Part shown: positions 1 to 14,600 of the stretch, piece by piece
Numbering within the stretch: position 1 is the stretch's first letter
Layout of the letters: each line of letters starts with the position of its first letter
Assembly: GCA_905147135.1 (NCBI GenBank)
Contig: LR990044.1
Location: forward strand, 11,288,122 to 11,352,121
Direction: 5' to 3'
DNA length: 64,000 nucleotides
Origin: Blastobasis lacticolella
Lineage: Eukaryota; Arthropoda; Insecta; Lepidoptera; Blastobasidae
Made by a program: the position numbers and the translations under genes
Notes under the pieces: model-generated
What the model was told of the DNA's origin: nothing
Databases searched by the model: none
What the model saw: the letters and a program-made list of their open reading frames with translations, nothing else

Positions 1-2339
1 CAATTGTATTGGGGACATTAATTCAGCCAGCGGCAGTACAGCGGCGCTGTTTACATTGATACGATACAACTGCTGAAATAATGTCACCCATTCTCTCTCA
101 AACGCTTTTAAATATCCTCTCTTTTATCCTAAAATTTTTGTGTATACACTCATAATTAACCGGTTTCTTTCAAAGCCTGAGTATCGATATCACATATATT
201 CTGGTTTTATAACCGAATTAGATTTGTGGTTAAGTTTACCAAATCAAATTAATGTTTTTCTAATGTATGAGCCATCAAATGTCAATAACAATATTGTTTT
301 CCTGTTGCCTTTCAGTCAGCTGACCCACTATGAGGAGTCACTGTTTCTAAAAAAATATTATTCGGCATAATTTTCCTCTTCTAACTTTATTATTTAGGAA
401 TTTAATTTTAAGTTTTCAAACCTTTACACAATTACTAGTTACGAATTTACACGTTATCACTAGCATCTGTGAATATATTGATTACTATGTTCTCGCAGAC
501 CGATACTGAACCGCCGGGAAGAAGGAAACCAACAGTTACATACTGATCTATGCATAACAGGTAGAAGGTGGGTAGGTACCTAATGAAAATAACAAATATA
601 TTGTATTCTGTTTAATTTACATTCAAACAGAAATGAGATCTGCGAAAAATAAGTTGGAATAGGTAAAAATACCAAATCCATCGATAATTAAATAAATAAA
701 AATGACATTGGAGTCACCTGTTATTCGATAATTTAAATGTTGCACCAGACACAATTCTATTCTTCGCTAAACAAACAGGCAAGCGGGCCACCTGATGGAA
801 ATTCAATTAAAAACAATTCTTTTAAATTCTATTTATTCTAAAACAATAACTTGCTGTATTGTTTTACATTTTCAGTTTGCGATAAATGTACTAATTTATA
901 GACGAAAGTTCAAATTACCTAGTAATAGTTATATCGGCTGATATTATAAACCGTCGATTCAGTTCCCAGTTTTTGATTTATTTTCTGATCATAGTTTAAT
1001 ATAAGTTATGAGTGTTCGGATACTCCAACGTGTCGGCCTTGTACAAACGGAACGGCTCACAATAAATATAAATTCAAAGCCCAGGCATAGGCATTAATGG
1101 CAGCTTCATTGTGTGAATTATACTCGTACTACAATTGTTGGAATACACAGATAAGGTATAGGTATAGATTCTTGCTTACGAATTAATTCGATATGTCAAG
1201 ATCAATTGAGCAATTCCGAATGTAATCCGAACTAAATGAGGACAAAGCATGAAAAATGATCGCATTCATGATGAGCAGCCTTCACGCGGCCTGTCGAGCG
1301 TCTTACAAACTAAAACGTATAAATTTGGAATAAACTACATATTTGGGAAAATAAATATTTTGCTACATTCAAAAGACGGGTTAACGACAAAAGTACAATC
1401 ACAGAATATTGTATAAGTACCTACGTAAAAAAAGACAATGTTGTAGGTATGTGTTATGTGTAGGTACTTTTTTGCAGTGCACCCGTGATAAGCATCAGTT
1501 TTAATTTTAATGAATTAAGAGCAAAATATAACTCGCAACAACATCCGCTCTGAGAAGCAGCAAAAAGTGCTCAGTCCAACATGACGCCTCATGGAAATCG
1601 AGCGAGTCGCGCTTGACCTTGGAGCCACAAAGAGAGTTCGCCGGCCAAATATTAATTAATTATTTATAACGTAACCCGTTTGACCAGTCCGTGGCTTGCG
1701 TGTTGATCCTCCACTCGACTTTATGATCTACTACGATTAATAACATTGATTAGACGCAACACGCCGGCATTGATTCAATAATTATGCAAGTAATTGATGG
1801 ATCTCTGGATATTTATAAGAGAAAAAATAATTTGATATTGGAAATTAAGCAATGATGTTAAATAAAGCAATTGTAACAATGCAGCGCATTTAACGTACTA
1901 AAGTGAAAGACACAATGCATGCGACAGTTTCTTTGTAGATGTTATGTTTAAATTGTAAGAAGAATATCATCACAGCCTCCTCTCATTCATCGAACGAGTC
2001 TTGTTTGTATTCGGGCATAGTACACACGGTGTGATGTACGAGTGTGTGGTCATGTGGTGCAACCGTATTATGTGATTCTGAGCAATTGGGTAACTAACTA
2101 AGCGTTTATGGCCTATCGGCTGACCCCATTGCGCCACGATGCTGTTGAAGTGCAGTGATCAGCTTGTTGAGCGCGGTGGACGGACCTACGTACGTACCTA
2201 TTGTCCGTATGTCTACCTCGACCTGCAAGTAGCACCAGGTAATAACTATCATATGATGGTTCTCTATTTGGCCAACGTTGACGAAGCACATTCCCGAACT
2301 CCACGCCAACGAAATTGAAAAACTGCGGTGGAAGCCTTG
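1..2339. other. Non-coding stretch, nothing assigned
   Basis: No open frame with coding character and no RNA gene was seen. The only repeat-like piece is a short motif near 775-800 (gcaagcgggccacctgatg) that recurs near 24105-24125. It resembles the tail of a dispersed lepidopteran repeat. By inference this stretch lies inside the large first intron of the minus-strand gene that starts at 17972. Confidence 0.4.
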
Positions 2340-2626
2340 GCGTGAAAGATATCGCGGATAAGATTGAAGAGTTTCGCTTGCTCTGGTTTGGTCGCGTGCT
2401 ACTTTAACCTGAGGAATACGTCAGAAATAGTGCCTAAAATACCTTTATTCCTAATACCTTAAAAAGGTACCGGGACAAGCTAGAGAAGCCATGGATTGAC
2501 GTCGGATGCGAGGGCCATTGGCTTACGACATGAGGATGCTGAATGCCGTTCGAAGATGAAGAGTAGGAAAGCGGACCCTGGCAGAAGCTGGGATTGGCAG
2601 TTAGGAGGACGACGTACCTGAGCTAA
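2340..2626 (+). mobile_element. Decayed LINE reverse-transcriptase C-terminus
   Basis: The plus strand can be read in pieces as the end of a LINE ORF2. One block reads DKIEEFRLLWFGRV, the family's 'RLRWFGHV' motif. A second reads KMKSRKADPGRSWD, close to KMSRKADHARSRD encoded on the minus strand at 52632-52722. Frames change between the blocks and stops are present, so the copy is dead. It is the only clear transposon relic in the first 18 kb. The LINE clade cannot be named from this much sequence. Confidence 0.6.
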
Positions 2627-5600
2627 TTTTAAGTATAAACTAAGTGTCTACTTGTAATAACCAATGTAAATATATCTACCTACGTCTTATGGCTTTTATG
2701 ATACAAAAACTATACAACTCAGTAGGTATGTAATAAGTAGCCATTCAGTAGTTGCAAGACAAAGAAAAACAGTAGTGATTTTATCATCAACTACCAACCA
2801 ATTAGGTACAGATTGAAATAGTCGAAAGTTCAATAAATAAAGTGGCATGATTACAATTATTTTGCCCATCGAGGCGCTTTCGTGCAATTAGTTAGACTTA
2901 TGAAACGACGGCGTTTACGCAACGCGTAACACGATTAGACGGGAAAGGGCCAAGAAATCGACCTTCGCGTTTCCTATCACTTTCAATTCGATATATCATT
3001 GCGAGGTGGTATAATGGGCGTTGTTGCTATTAATAGTGTGGGTATTATTTTAGACATTAATGGGCGATGGTACCCGGAAGCGTGGCTGAAGGTCGGAGAG
3101 CGCCGAGACGGCCTTGCCGCGGGCCGCGGGCTGTGCTACTTTCCCCGCTGCTGCGGCGGCGGGCCTCCTCCACGTGCGTTACGTATTCCGCGGAACAATG
3201 CGCTGCGCCGAGCGGAGTTACGCACTCCATGCTTCGGCTGACATAATCGCCCGAAATTACAGTTTCCATGCCACTTATTTGGGGACAATTCGGATTACAT
3301 TAGCGGAATCTTCGCATTGTTAATAACAAACAAAGCCTTGGTCTCGCCTTCTGATCACGAGACGTTCTCTTCTCGTGTAGGTACTCGGCGTGAATCATGA
3401 CGTTTTGTAACTTTGGCGTAATTTACATTACTAATGTAACTACCGAACCGACCCAAATGTTTCACGCATTTCTTAAATGCCGTTGTATAGGTGATTATAT
3501 ATTTAATTCACACCCAGTTAAAACCATTGCGAATAAAACTGTACAGGCACCTACATTAATGACATAGGAGAATATTTGTGATGTACCTACCTACCTATCT
3601 TTAGATAATGATAATGCAAGTAGTTATTACAATCATACCATTCACCTTGTCTTACTCAATCATATTTCAATCATAATTAAAATGTTCTAAGAATCAGACG
3701 TTCGGTACACGCTAAACTGACAAGTAAATGTCATAATACAACTTACAAAAAGAAGATAATAAAAAAAGAACAGTCTATTGTAACACTTGCTATTGAATAC
3801 AGTTTATTACGCATTGTATTTCATTGCAGCTCAATACTGGCAATTAATCGTGTGGGGCCCTGTAACAAGGCAGGGTACTGTGGTACGCCAGCGAAGGGCA
3901 TGGCTAGTCCGATAACTAAACGAGTCATTTGAATTCATTTCATAGCGATATCAAGTTAGTGCCCGGCAATTTGAATACTAACTCTGTCACCTCTGCGAAA
4001 CAAGGTCTCTAAACATGTGGAATACGAATGTTGGTAAATGTATAGGAGACTCTCGTAAAGAACATTTGAAACAGAGCGTCAAATATTTGTCGTTTGTGTA
4101 ACATACGTTACTTTTGTCGAACAAACGTAAAAATAGTGTCATAATGGGGAAATCGAAGGTCGCAGTCGATGGTTGCAACCAGGTTTCAGTAATGTGGTAC
4201 GTGTTGCGGAGGCAACCGCTGATTAGGCAATGTTTTCACAACTTCAGTGAAATAGTGGATTAACAACATCGGCCGCGCAGTCGCGACGCGCCCACACCGT
4301 TGCGCATAACACTAATGGCATAACAGACTCTGTTCTCTAGTATTTCTGCGACCAGCCCAGGGTCGAGTTTCGATACGAAGCCAGATGTTCATCCTTCACA
4401 GACACATTTTAATGGAGTTGCGGTTACATTAACCGATTGATTTTCAATGGGACTTTAAACGCTTTGTTAATGGCAACGAACGACGTGAAACTGTTCCATT
4501 CATAATTGAATTTCGCTATGAAATTGAATCCAATTTACACGTCTTACGGCTTCCATCGAAACAGGTACTTGACCTCCAACAAAAGTAAAAGTTAATCACT
4601 TTTCTCTTTGGGGAAGACACGGCGTGGTCTACCATAAAACCGGGGGAAATACATCTCTAAAACTGTCAGTAGTCGAAAGTACCAGGATACGTCCACATAA
4701 TTCAAGTCTTATAATGAGGAAGCATTAAGAAGGCGTGAGGCGACTAAAAAAGGAGCACGATATTAAAGCTAGTTAATTGTTTGTTGAAGTTTTTTTATGT
4801 GGCTCTTTCATAATGTAGGTAACTAACAATGGCCAGACGAGACGTGGACGTATTTTTGTTGTTTGATTGATCACGCTACGTCATGTAGGTAAATGTTGAT
4901 TACTATTTATTTATATGTATACCTAGATTGATAAACAGAGTATTTTTTAATAATGCTGAGGTTAGGTTGTACCTAAAGGTAGGTAGGTAGGAATAGTTTA
5001 ACTTCTTTGGTTTAACGGCATACGAGTCGAATTTCGACGAAAAACTATAAAGAGATATGCAACCTAGCCAAGATGTGCCAAACACACATGTACCTACTAG
5101 ATGTCTAACCAAACAATAATTTTGACCTGCAATTCCTAAAAATATTTACCTTAGGAGAGGAGTGATGACGTCAGAATTATTTTAAATGGTAATTTTTATG
5201 TTAATTAATTTTATGAAACCTGTTTAGTTCCGAGCTGATTCCAAAAATTTGACAACATCATTACATTTTTAGGTAAGTCGCGGAGATATTTTTAAGAACC
5301 GCGAACACATCTAATACACATGTGCCAGACGGCTATCCTATCGATTTCGAGATTTGCGTACTTACACCTAGGACTACACGCATAACAAATAAAATTATGT
5401 GCTCATTGCTATAAATTACTATAATATTGGTTTTAGCATTGTAATGTAAACGTGTTGAGATCAAGTAGACGGAGTTTGGGTGTAGGCGAGCAGCGAGCGG
5501 CTGACCTTCGTGGGAGGAACAAGCGAATGGGCTCATCGACAGCGCGCCACTCGAATTATTTATGTAGTATATTAATTATTATTTATGCTAAATACCAAAA

Positions 5601-8600
5601 TCTAATATAGCTATGCGAGCGTTGAGACTACTTTCAATTTTTACCGAGGGTTATGGTTTTGAGTGCATCTTCGTATGCTCCATACGGGTATGGATGGTTG
5701 GTATGGGTATGTTATGTCCAATTTTTAGTCATCCACGGAGCATACAAAGTTAGGAATCGAAATAAGGTTTGTGCTACTTTAACTATTTAATTTGTATAGC
5801 GATATTTGAATATAACGTTTGTTTTAGCTGTCTCCGAGCTGTGGAAGATCTGAGGCAGTTATTAGTTAGATAATTTCACAACACTGTTGTTACAGGATAG
5901 TGCGAATCGGCGTGGGTGAGCGGCGGCGGCGGAAACAGGCCTACAAGTGCGGGACACATTGTGCGAACATGTTCAGAGCTGGACGCCTCCTTTGCTAATT
6001 GCTTGTTATTATGTCTCCGACGCAACAGATGTGCAACATCCGTTCTCAACTTGTGTCTCGTCTTCGTTTTTTACAAACATTACAAATTAAACCGTGTTAG
6101 TCCGACACACATCTTGGTCATCTTAAAGCCTTCGAGCGTTACTACTTTGTGCGGGTTTGTAGAACACATATTTAGCTAAGTTCTTCATGTCTGGAGGAAA
6201 ACGATAAAGCTTCAACTTGTCGGTGTTATATTATCACAAAGAGCGCGGTAGTAGCAGCCATGACGTATAGCCTTGCGATAAAATTAATGTTTATTTCTGC
6301 AAAAGAGCTTTGTAACATGATCATAATTAAATTTAGTATTGTTACGTAGAGTAGAGGCTCGTTTATAATGAAGACTACAGAATGAAATACATGCAATCCT
6401 TTACATACAAAAGCCCAACAAGGCGGCACCGATAAAGGTGGTCGGGCGAGCTCGTAAATCTACTGACTCGATAGTCGGCGCGCGCTAGTAGCGGCTGGCT
6501 CTATTACACAAACAAAATAGAGAACTGCCGATTACGACTGGTTTCACTTTCGATGAAGCATACGGGTCAGCGCGGTGCATCGCGCCGGCCTCGATCCGCC
6601 GCCGCCGTTGCATAAACCGTGGATAGATGCAACACTACCAGTATGGAATGCAAATTTTCTGAATACCCAATTCTGCTTTGCCGCTTCACGACAATATGTA
6701 ACTAATCCGGACAGGCTGTTAACTTCGCAGCCGCCATTACGTTTCAGTCGGTCGTAGTGACAGGCTCGTATTAAAGTTAAATAGTGAGAAGCTATTAGCA
6801 TAGCGCAGTCATAATCGTGTGAATTTACAACATGTGCATAGCAGCGCTTATTGCAGTAATTCAGAGAAAGACGAGACGAGAGGCGGATGGGGCTGTTAAA
6901 CGCCTATTTTTAGCTGTCGCCGCCAAGAAATTGTAAATAAAGCTGTGTGACGAAACGCGATGCAAGTTGAACAAACTGCCATAAAGCGGGCTCGAGGAAG
7001 CGCTATCGCCGCGGCCGACTCCTCCGGGTCAAACCAGATAGCATTTGAACCCGCTGTGTACTAGTTTTGGATAAGTTATCAATTTGCGTCACAGAATAAT
7101 TATTTTTAACGGCCCACCCTCATCAATAACGTTTGCTTATTATTACTTCGCGGCCGCAGCGGCGTGATTTTCGGAGTAGGTAGAAGAGGTATCTCCCGTA
7201 ACTTACGCGAGAGGACGGTAACGTAACCTAATTATGTTGAGGTGAGCACGATCAAAGTGGGCACATCACGAGGAAGGGCGGTCGCCGTATCTGATGCAAT
7301 TAGTGGTGTTGTAAGGTAGATTCGTTATCGCGACCGTTTTCCGCGGCGGTCGCCTTGCACGGGGCAACGAAGCATGGCTCAGCGCGTCATGCCATAGACC
7401 ACCCCACTTGTCACGGTGTGGAGCGCCGGCGCGCCCATCGCACCGGCCTCGTAACCACCACCACTAAGCTCCTCTATAACAGTGTCGTAACGGATTACGC
7501 AAGTCTTCTTGCAAGCAATAACTGCATTGTCACGGCGAACTTGCAATTCGGTTACATACACAATACGGCATCGATAGGGGGTTACGCGTATTGTACAACG
7601 GAAACCTACTGGCAGTGCCTATGGCTTAACTGTGGTCGACCACGTTTGGTCCAACGATTTTAATTGATCGCCGACATGAGCGTCGGATGCTAATGAAAAG
7701 GTTGGGGCTTCATTATTAGGCGTACGATACGAGAAACACGCGGAGTGTTGTACGTTTCACGGTGCGGTGCGCGGGCGCGGCGTTCCGCTCGGCGAGCATC
7801 AGCGGAGGTCCCGATTTGATAATGCACCGAGCATTGCATAAAATGCAGTTAGGGCGGCACCTGTGCACAACCTGCAGTTGAGGCCGGGGAATTGCTGCAC
7901 GCCTACAATACATAGCTATGCATGTAGGTACAGCGCATCACAATAAAACGAAAGTGACGATTCAGTTTTCAATTTCAAAACATGTAGTTAGGTACATAAA
8001 ATGCGTGGGTTATTTTGTTGTCCTCTGAAAGCAGCTACGTTGGTTTGTATTGTCGATAAAATAACAAGTGCGCATTATACTTGTTTTGCCAGTTCACTCA
8101 TAAAAACAGATATTCTGTTGCTGTTATGTTCGTAGGTATTTTATTTATTAACATATTTACATTTACATTGATAATAAGATTAACAAGAATGAAATGTCAC
8201 TTGTTTTAAAAGGTAAGGAAGCAAAACTACGAAGAATAACCTCATAAAACGTATTAAAATAATTACCCAGGGGTGTAGCAGGTAAAGTAGGTACATTTTT
8301 ATATGCAATGGCCGCGGTACTAGGATGAGAAGTACTTGATGTGTTAAAATGTAACGTTTAAATTTATTCCGTACTAGTTAGGTACCTGGCGATGCTCCAC
8401 CGACAAGAGTTTGACTCTTGAATAAAGATGATCTACTCACCTATACATATAATAGAGGATATAGGGCAATCGCTTCATTACGTCCCCCTGCGCTTAGGTA
8501 AGACTGCACTAGGTGGGATCGGCACAATATGTCTCTCGACTCGACAACGTTTTCAGTAGAAACTACCAGTTACAAAACTGTCAACGGTTTCCTGACGGTA

Positions 8601-11600
8601 ACAGGTATCGAGGTTTACCGGTGATAGTGTTGTGGTGGAGCCATCGGCAGGTAGGACAACACTAAATACAAATTATTTGAAATCCAACGCCTTAAAAAAA
8701 CAATAAACTTTCAGCGTTTCGCATAGGATACAAAGGTACAATACAGCACAGCAAAAAGCAATGGAGCGAGACACCGCTTCGTGGTTGGCAAGCCCGTATA
8801 GTGCCGGCGTTGCAATGTGGGTAGGTAGGTACTGGGTAATTAAGTTGATTGTGGCACTCGTCTCGCGGCGGCGCGCGGGCGTGAGGGGAGGAGGCAGCGA
8901 GGCCTTGCCAAGTTCATCGGCTCGCCATCGCGCCGAGATGCGGCGAGGCCCACGCGCAGCCAGCAAACCGGCGCGCGCGCACGCTTCCGTCATTGGGACG
9001 AAATCTGACCTGTGGGCTAGGTCTTGTGTCCTATAGACAAAGGATATGACTAGTCCCTAAGTAACGCGTGACTCGAACGAACAAGCACGTAATGATTCTA
9101 TTAATCAACGATATCAATAATCGACATACTGCGATACATAATCATCCACATGGGTCGGCCCGCCATAACCATCGTAGGTAGATCATTGCTCGCAGATCGT
9201 ACCACATACTTTTTCAAATAAATTAACCATGCTAATGAAGCAGGTTGGAGAATACAAACAAGTTTTTCTATCACCAAGGTCACGGCATAGCTTGATCAAT
9301 TGCTAATACCTAATACTTTCTAATGAAGCGTATTCCGTGTACAAGCAAGCTTATTAGCTACGGTTTGTGCAGGCCATAAAAGCGAGATTAGCGCAGAGCT
9401 AGATTGCACTTTACGAGCGGAAAACGGGCTCTGCCTAAACGGGCACGATGGATGAGGAGTGTGACACGGGTTACGTAAGGCGAGGCGACACTGACCCACC
9501 GCGGCCGCGCTACTTTCCTTTCAATATTGACACACAATCTGCAAGCCAACGACCACGATGACACTATGCCTTGCCTTGCCCAGCGGACTTTGTGACGGAT
9601 TGAGGAAGATAATCTGTCTACTTTACATTTTCGATTACAACATTTGATAGAACATCGTACGATATAAAGTTATTGACTACGATAATGATAGGTATTAAGA
9701 TATTGAAAATATTACGAGAGTTGCCTCAGAATTGTGACATAAATAGGAATAGGTGTTATATATAACTTACTTTTTATTTAAATATACTTTGTTTTTGCTA
9801 TTTTAATTTAACTTCCTTATTTAAGTAGAATCAACAATTTTTTCACCATAATTACATAAAACCTATCAATTAATAAGAGGTTTTATGATTACGTGATGTG
9901 ATAAGTGATAACAAAGGGTGATAAACGATCACAACAACAAGTCATTTAAATATATTCAAAAGTTATCTAAATGACTTTCGTGAGAATATCGGTCGATCAC
10001 CTGTGCGATTCGGACGCCGCAATATCTCGTCAACCGGCAACTAGGAAAAGAAAAGCTGTACCCGGATGACTATGAAGCGTAAGTGTCAGCAACAAGTACC
10101 AATGTTTCTGGCTGGTGACTCGACTGCCGGCTGATGTGTCACCAGCCAGCGCCGCGCCGCGCGCTGCGATTGCGCAGCAGTGTTTAACAATTTAAAACAG
10201 GGACCCGCGATCTATTTTCATCCATTACCACTGAATTATGGATATAGGTGGGAGCCGGCTAATGAGTAAGCAAAGCCCTAATGAACTACTTACATAATTC
10301 CAATTGTTCGTTGTTTGATTAGTTACGACGTCGATTTCGAGTAAACACAACACATTCGAATTAGAAACTCTTGAAATAGTTTACCTACGCTTGATTTTGG
10401 CAGCGGTTAGGTAAGCTCTGATACAAAGGTTTAGCAATATACCAGCAAGAATTGAGTATTAAGTTCATTGCGTTGCGGTATAATCACAATTTATTTTGAT
10501 TAGCTACCAGTGGCCGTGTTGCGGCAATAGTGTCTCGGTATGCATTGTTTCATAGTCAAAGTCAAAATTTGTCCACGTGCCGAATTGATATAAAAGTAGA
10601 CATTAAAATCCAGAGGCTGTGGCTAATGCCAACAAACCAGCAGCACGCACGGGTATAATAGCGTTGTAATAGGCAGTGCGATGTTTGTGCAATGGCTCTT
10701 ATGCAAACAAACTGCAATCGTGCGAAATCGCGAACCATGCGCAACGTGTGAGGTTAACCTGCACTAAGAGGAGGTTTCAGGTAATACCGTATTTTAGCAC
10801 TTTTTTCGGCGATTTCCTGTTAGACTTGTACGTAATTAGCTACTGGAGGTTTTATGTTACGGCACAGCGTTGGCGCCAGGCGCTCCAGTGGCTCCGGCGC
10901 CACTAGGTGTCGAGGTAAGTTCGACCGTATCATTACGAAACGAGAAAGTTAAACAGTTTCGATTGGTCTCGAAGAATGCAGCGCCACCGTCGGCGACGGC
11001 GCCAGTCCGCAAGAAGCGACCGCATCAACCAGTCCGCTCCGGTTGTGATGCAATCGCAATCAATTTGCTTTCTGTCTGTTTACATATTGCGACACACTTA
11101 AGCAATTTCCCACGATATACTTCTTTTACGACGCTATTTTTAATATATTATGTATCTACACTTAATTAGGCTACATTGCGATCTGAACCCCGTCTGAAAT
11201 GCGTGGGTAAATCTATCTAATCATGGATGGGAGACACTATAACAAAAATTGAACCTAAAATTACCGTTGGCTAGAACGTTAGGAGATACAAATTCTAGCA
11301 TTGAATAACAAGTCGGATGTTTACTCCAATTATAGGTACCGTACACGAATTTGTGTTGCATCTAATTTATTAAAATGGCGGCCTCCTTTTGCCCGTTAAA
11401 CTCGAGCAGTGTTACAAAATAGTCGTTTTGATATTGCGCAAGAGTTGATATGTTGTTGTGAGCAATTATGTAAAGTGGTGGATCTCGGCTTCAGAAGTAG
11501 GCGGCGGGGCCGGCCGCTGCCACGGCAATGGTAAAAGTGTTACGCCGCACTCGATTCGATTCGAGCGCCGCTCGCGCCCTGTGATGCAACCAATGTGTGC

Positions 11601-14600
11601 CAAAACTGCAGTCGAGCCTTCGCTTTCGGTATCGGACCTACTTTCATACGACAAACTTACAAATTTTAGATAAAATCATCTTTGCGTAGATGAAAGTTTC
11701 GCTGGCTTCGAGTAAATAAAATGTTTGCAGCGATTAAAGATAATTTATACTGTATGTATTTGAACATTCACTTCAGCTTTGGGGAAACATCCGCTGTCGT
11801 TACAAAAATAACCACATTGTCATTTCAAAACAACAGCATGCTAATGAACATTGCTGGCGGGTGTTATCAGCCGACGTGATAAGATACAGCTATAGTACCC
11901 CTTTGTTTATGCACTGCACTCCAGTATAAGACCATGCCCAGATACGCATTATCACTGTACTCTATACATAAGCGACGACATATTTGCTTACTCACTAATC
12001 GTGAGTCTACTAAGTCTGTTCTTTGTCTGATGATGTTATTTCATAGCAACTTCGCCGACCACAAATGGCATGGTTGATGTGATATTAAGAACGCTTCAAC
12101 ATTCAACACAAAATATTAATGCCAACGAGTTTAGAGGCTAACAAGTTTATTTTATAAATAGTTGGTTTGAAATATTAAACAAGTGTAATAAAGTTGTAAA
12201 GCAGCACATTAAATTATATTTAAGATACGCCGTACGCGCAAGTATTTTGATATTGTTATATCCTGTTTGTCTATTGTCTAATTTAAGTAGTTAATTTTTA
12301 CATCGACTAGGTATGGTTTCTTATTATATTTCAGACGTACCTATCGTTAAACAAAAAGTTCAGCATCTTATTTTCTTGTTACAAAAAATACGTATGGACG
12401 GGCCAACACTGCCTAGCAAAAAGCGGAATTGGCTTTGCAGCAGAACGTTTTTTATGGACTCGTGTGCAATTGTGCTGCGCGGCCGTATGAGAGTAATTAA
12501 AATCCATCGCTAACACGTGCGTCGCGTATTTATTGAGAAAAGTAATGGAAACACGTGATTCGGTTTACTGGCCAAATTATTTAACAGTTGAAATCATTCG
12601 GCGCGTACGCAAGCACAAGTAGGAAGTGGAAGTCAATCGTGGAGTCGATTGAGTGACAGCGATGAGCCGTCATCAGCCGTCCGTTTGTGGTTTGACTCTG
12701 GCAGCCGAGTATCGGCCGTGGCTGGCTAGCTGCGCATACGTCACCCCGCGGCCGTGGGCGAGGCGCGCGGGCCAATGACAAAGACGTTCGTCCGGCAATG
12801 AACCCTCGCATTTGCTCTGCCGAAACAATTAGCAATACGCCGCCAATGTAACGAACACACTACATTTGTCTATCGTCATACGAAAACTTGTCATTGTCCA
12901 AAGTACTTCCATTAGGTAGTATCATTGAAAAAGTTGTACATAAGTGCCTTGTGAAAATGTTTTGGACCAACAAAATATTTTTCGCGAAGTATGTATCTGC
13001 TTCATGTTCTAGCAAACGCGTGTCACAGCTCGTCAGGTTACCTACATACACTTAAAAAATTTGAATAGACTTGTGATCATGTGATGTGCATTTAGTTAAA
13101 AATCTAAATTAATTTTCCATTTAAATGTGCATATTTAAGAGGGATTGAACTAAGTGTCCATGTTCGTTCACCCAATTGAACTCAAGGTTGAAAACGAAAA
13201 CGAAGAAAAAAAACGAGCTTATCTAAACCTAAAACAAGACGCTTTTGTAACATTTTAGTAATTAAACAAAACCAAATGTTACAATAGGAGAAAATCTAGG
13301 TTTATCAGTAGCGGAGTTTGTCACCTAACATCGGAAATACGCAGAGAAAATCCGAGAACACCCGCGCGAAGCCATGTTATGTTATAAAATGCTTGTATGA
13401 TCGTTCTCGTTACATCCTACAGCCCTAAACAAATTGCTAAGATTTGTAAAATCAGTTTCTATGTGGGCGGCAAGGCGAGGCGACTGTCGCAATATCTGTG
13501 ACAGGGCCTCGCAGTACGCTGTGAAACCTCCGTCTTTGCTTCGGCACAAATTAGTGTCTAGTGTTTATGTGAGCGTCGACGCATAATGACATCTCCATAT
13601 TGTGCAAGCGTTACTCAAGGCGAACCAGATATTAAAATCTAAAAAAATATTCACGCATATTTGGAAAATAAACACCTTGGCGATTGTACTAGAGCCGACG
13701 GTCCGCCCTTCGAAGCAAGCAATGTGCGTGTCCTTACAGCGAGGTCATTGCGGTGCAAGGGAACAAAGGGTTGACTCACGTCCTACTCTCGTCGGCAGAG
13801 AAAGGAGTCCGGCTAAAAATAGTAGTGGCGGTTAAGAGTCCGATCGGTGGACGCGGCTAACAGCCCGCTACTTGCCCTCTAGCCCCAGCGTAAACTGGCC
13901 AATCATCTAGCTAGTATCAGTCTGTGCTTGCTATAAAACAACTGTTCTCAGTTGATGCATACAATATGTCCGTGCAGCGCACAGCATAGACGAATGACCA
14001 TGTGTTCCGTGTCTGTGTACAATATAATTTCCAACACGAGTAAATGTCAATGATGATTTACATGGCACGTCAAATAAAGTCGGCAGTACCTACATCGAGG
14101 TGCTAATCAGTGTTGACCAGTTGCATTGCGCTATTATGGTAATGTTTTCCACAGACGTGTGCGTTTCGGTTGCTTACATAATTGTAGAGAATGCAACGTT
14201 CTACAAGCACGATAACCAGTACCCACTCGAGGGCCTAGTTGCGCTGTGAAATTTCCACATAGAGATACGACGGCTGAATAGCACTCGAGTTACACAGCAT
14301 AGCAAAATGGCCAAGTCCCACGCGGAATCGAATTTCGTCGATGGAGCATGAGAGGAATTATTGTAAGATTAGTTATTGTGTTGTATGCGGAACGCTGTGT
14401 TTGCTACTAAGCGAACTCCCACGAACGAACTTATTGTTTGGACTGCACTTGAAGGTTTCTGCAACGGCTGCTATTAGGAAACGGCGGCGTCTACTTTGAC
14501 GGAGTTTAAGAAATATTTACGGAAAGTGTTGGAGAGTGGAGACCCTCTTATATTTTTCTATGAACTTTGAAAAGGATTGAAGGAACTTTGAGGAAATTTG

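Noticed and set aside
8673..9036. Overlapping frames on both strands around a GC-rich patch
   Set aside because: R/A/G-rich translations typical of CpG-rich non-coding DNA; no domain.
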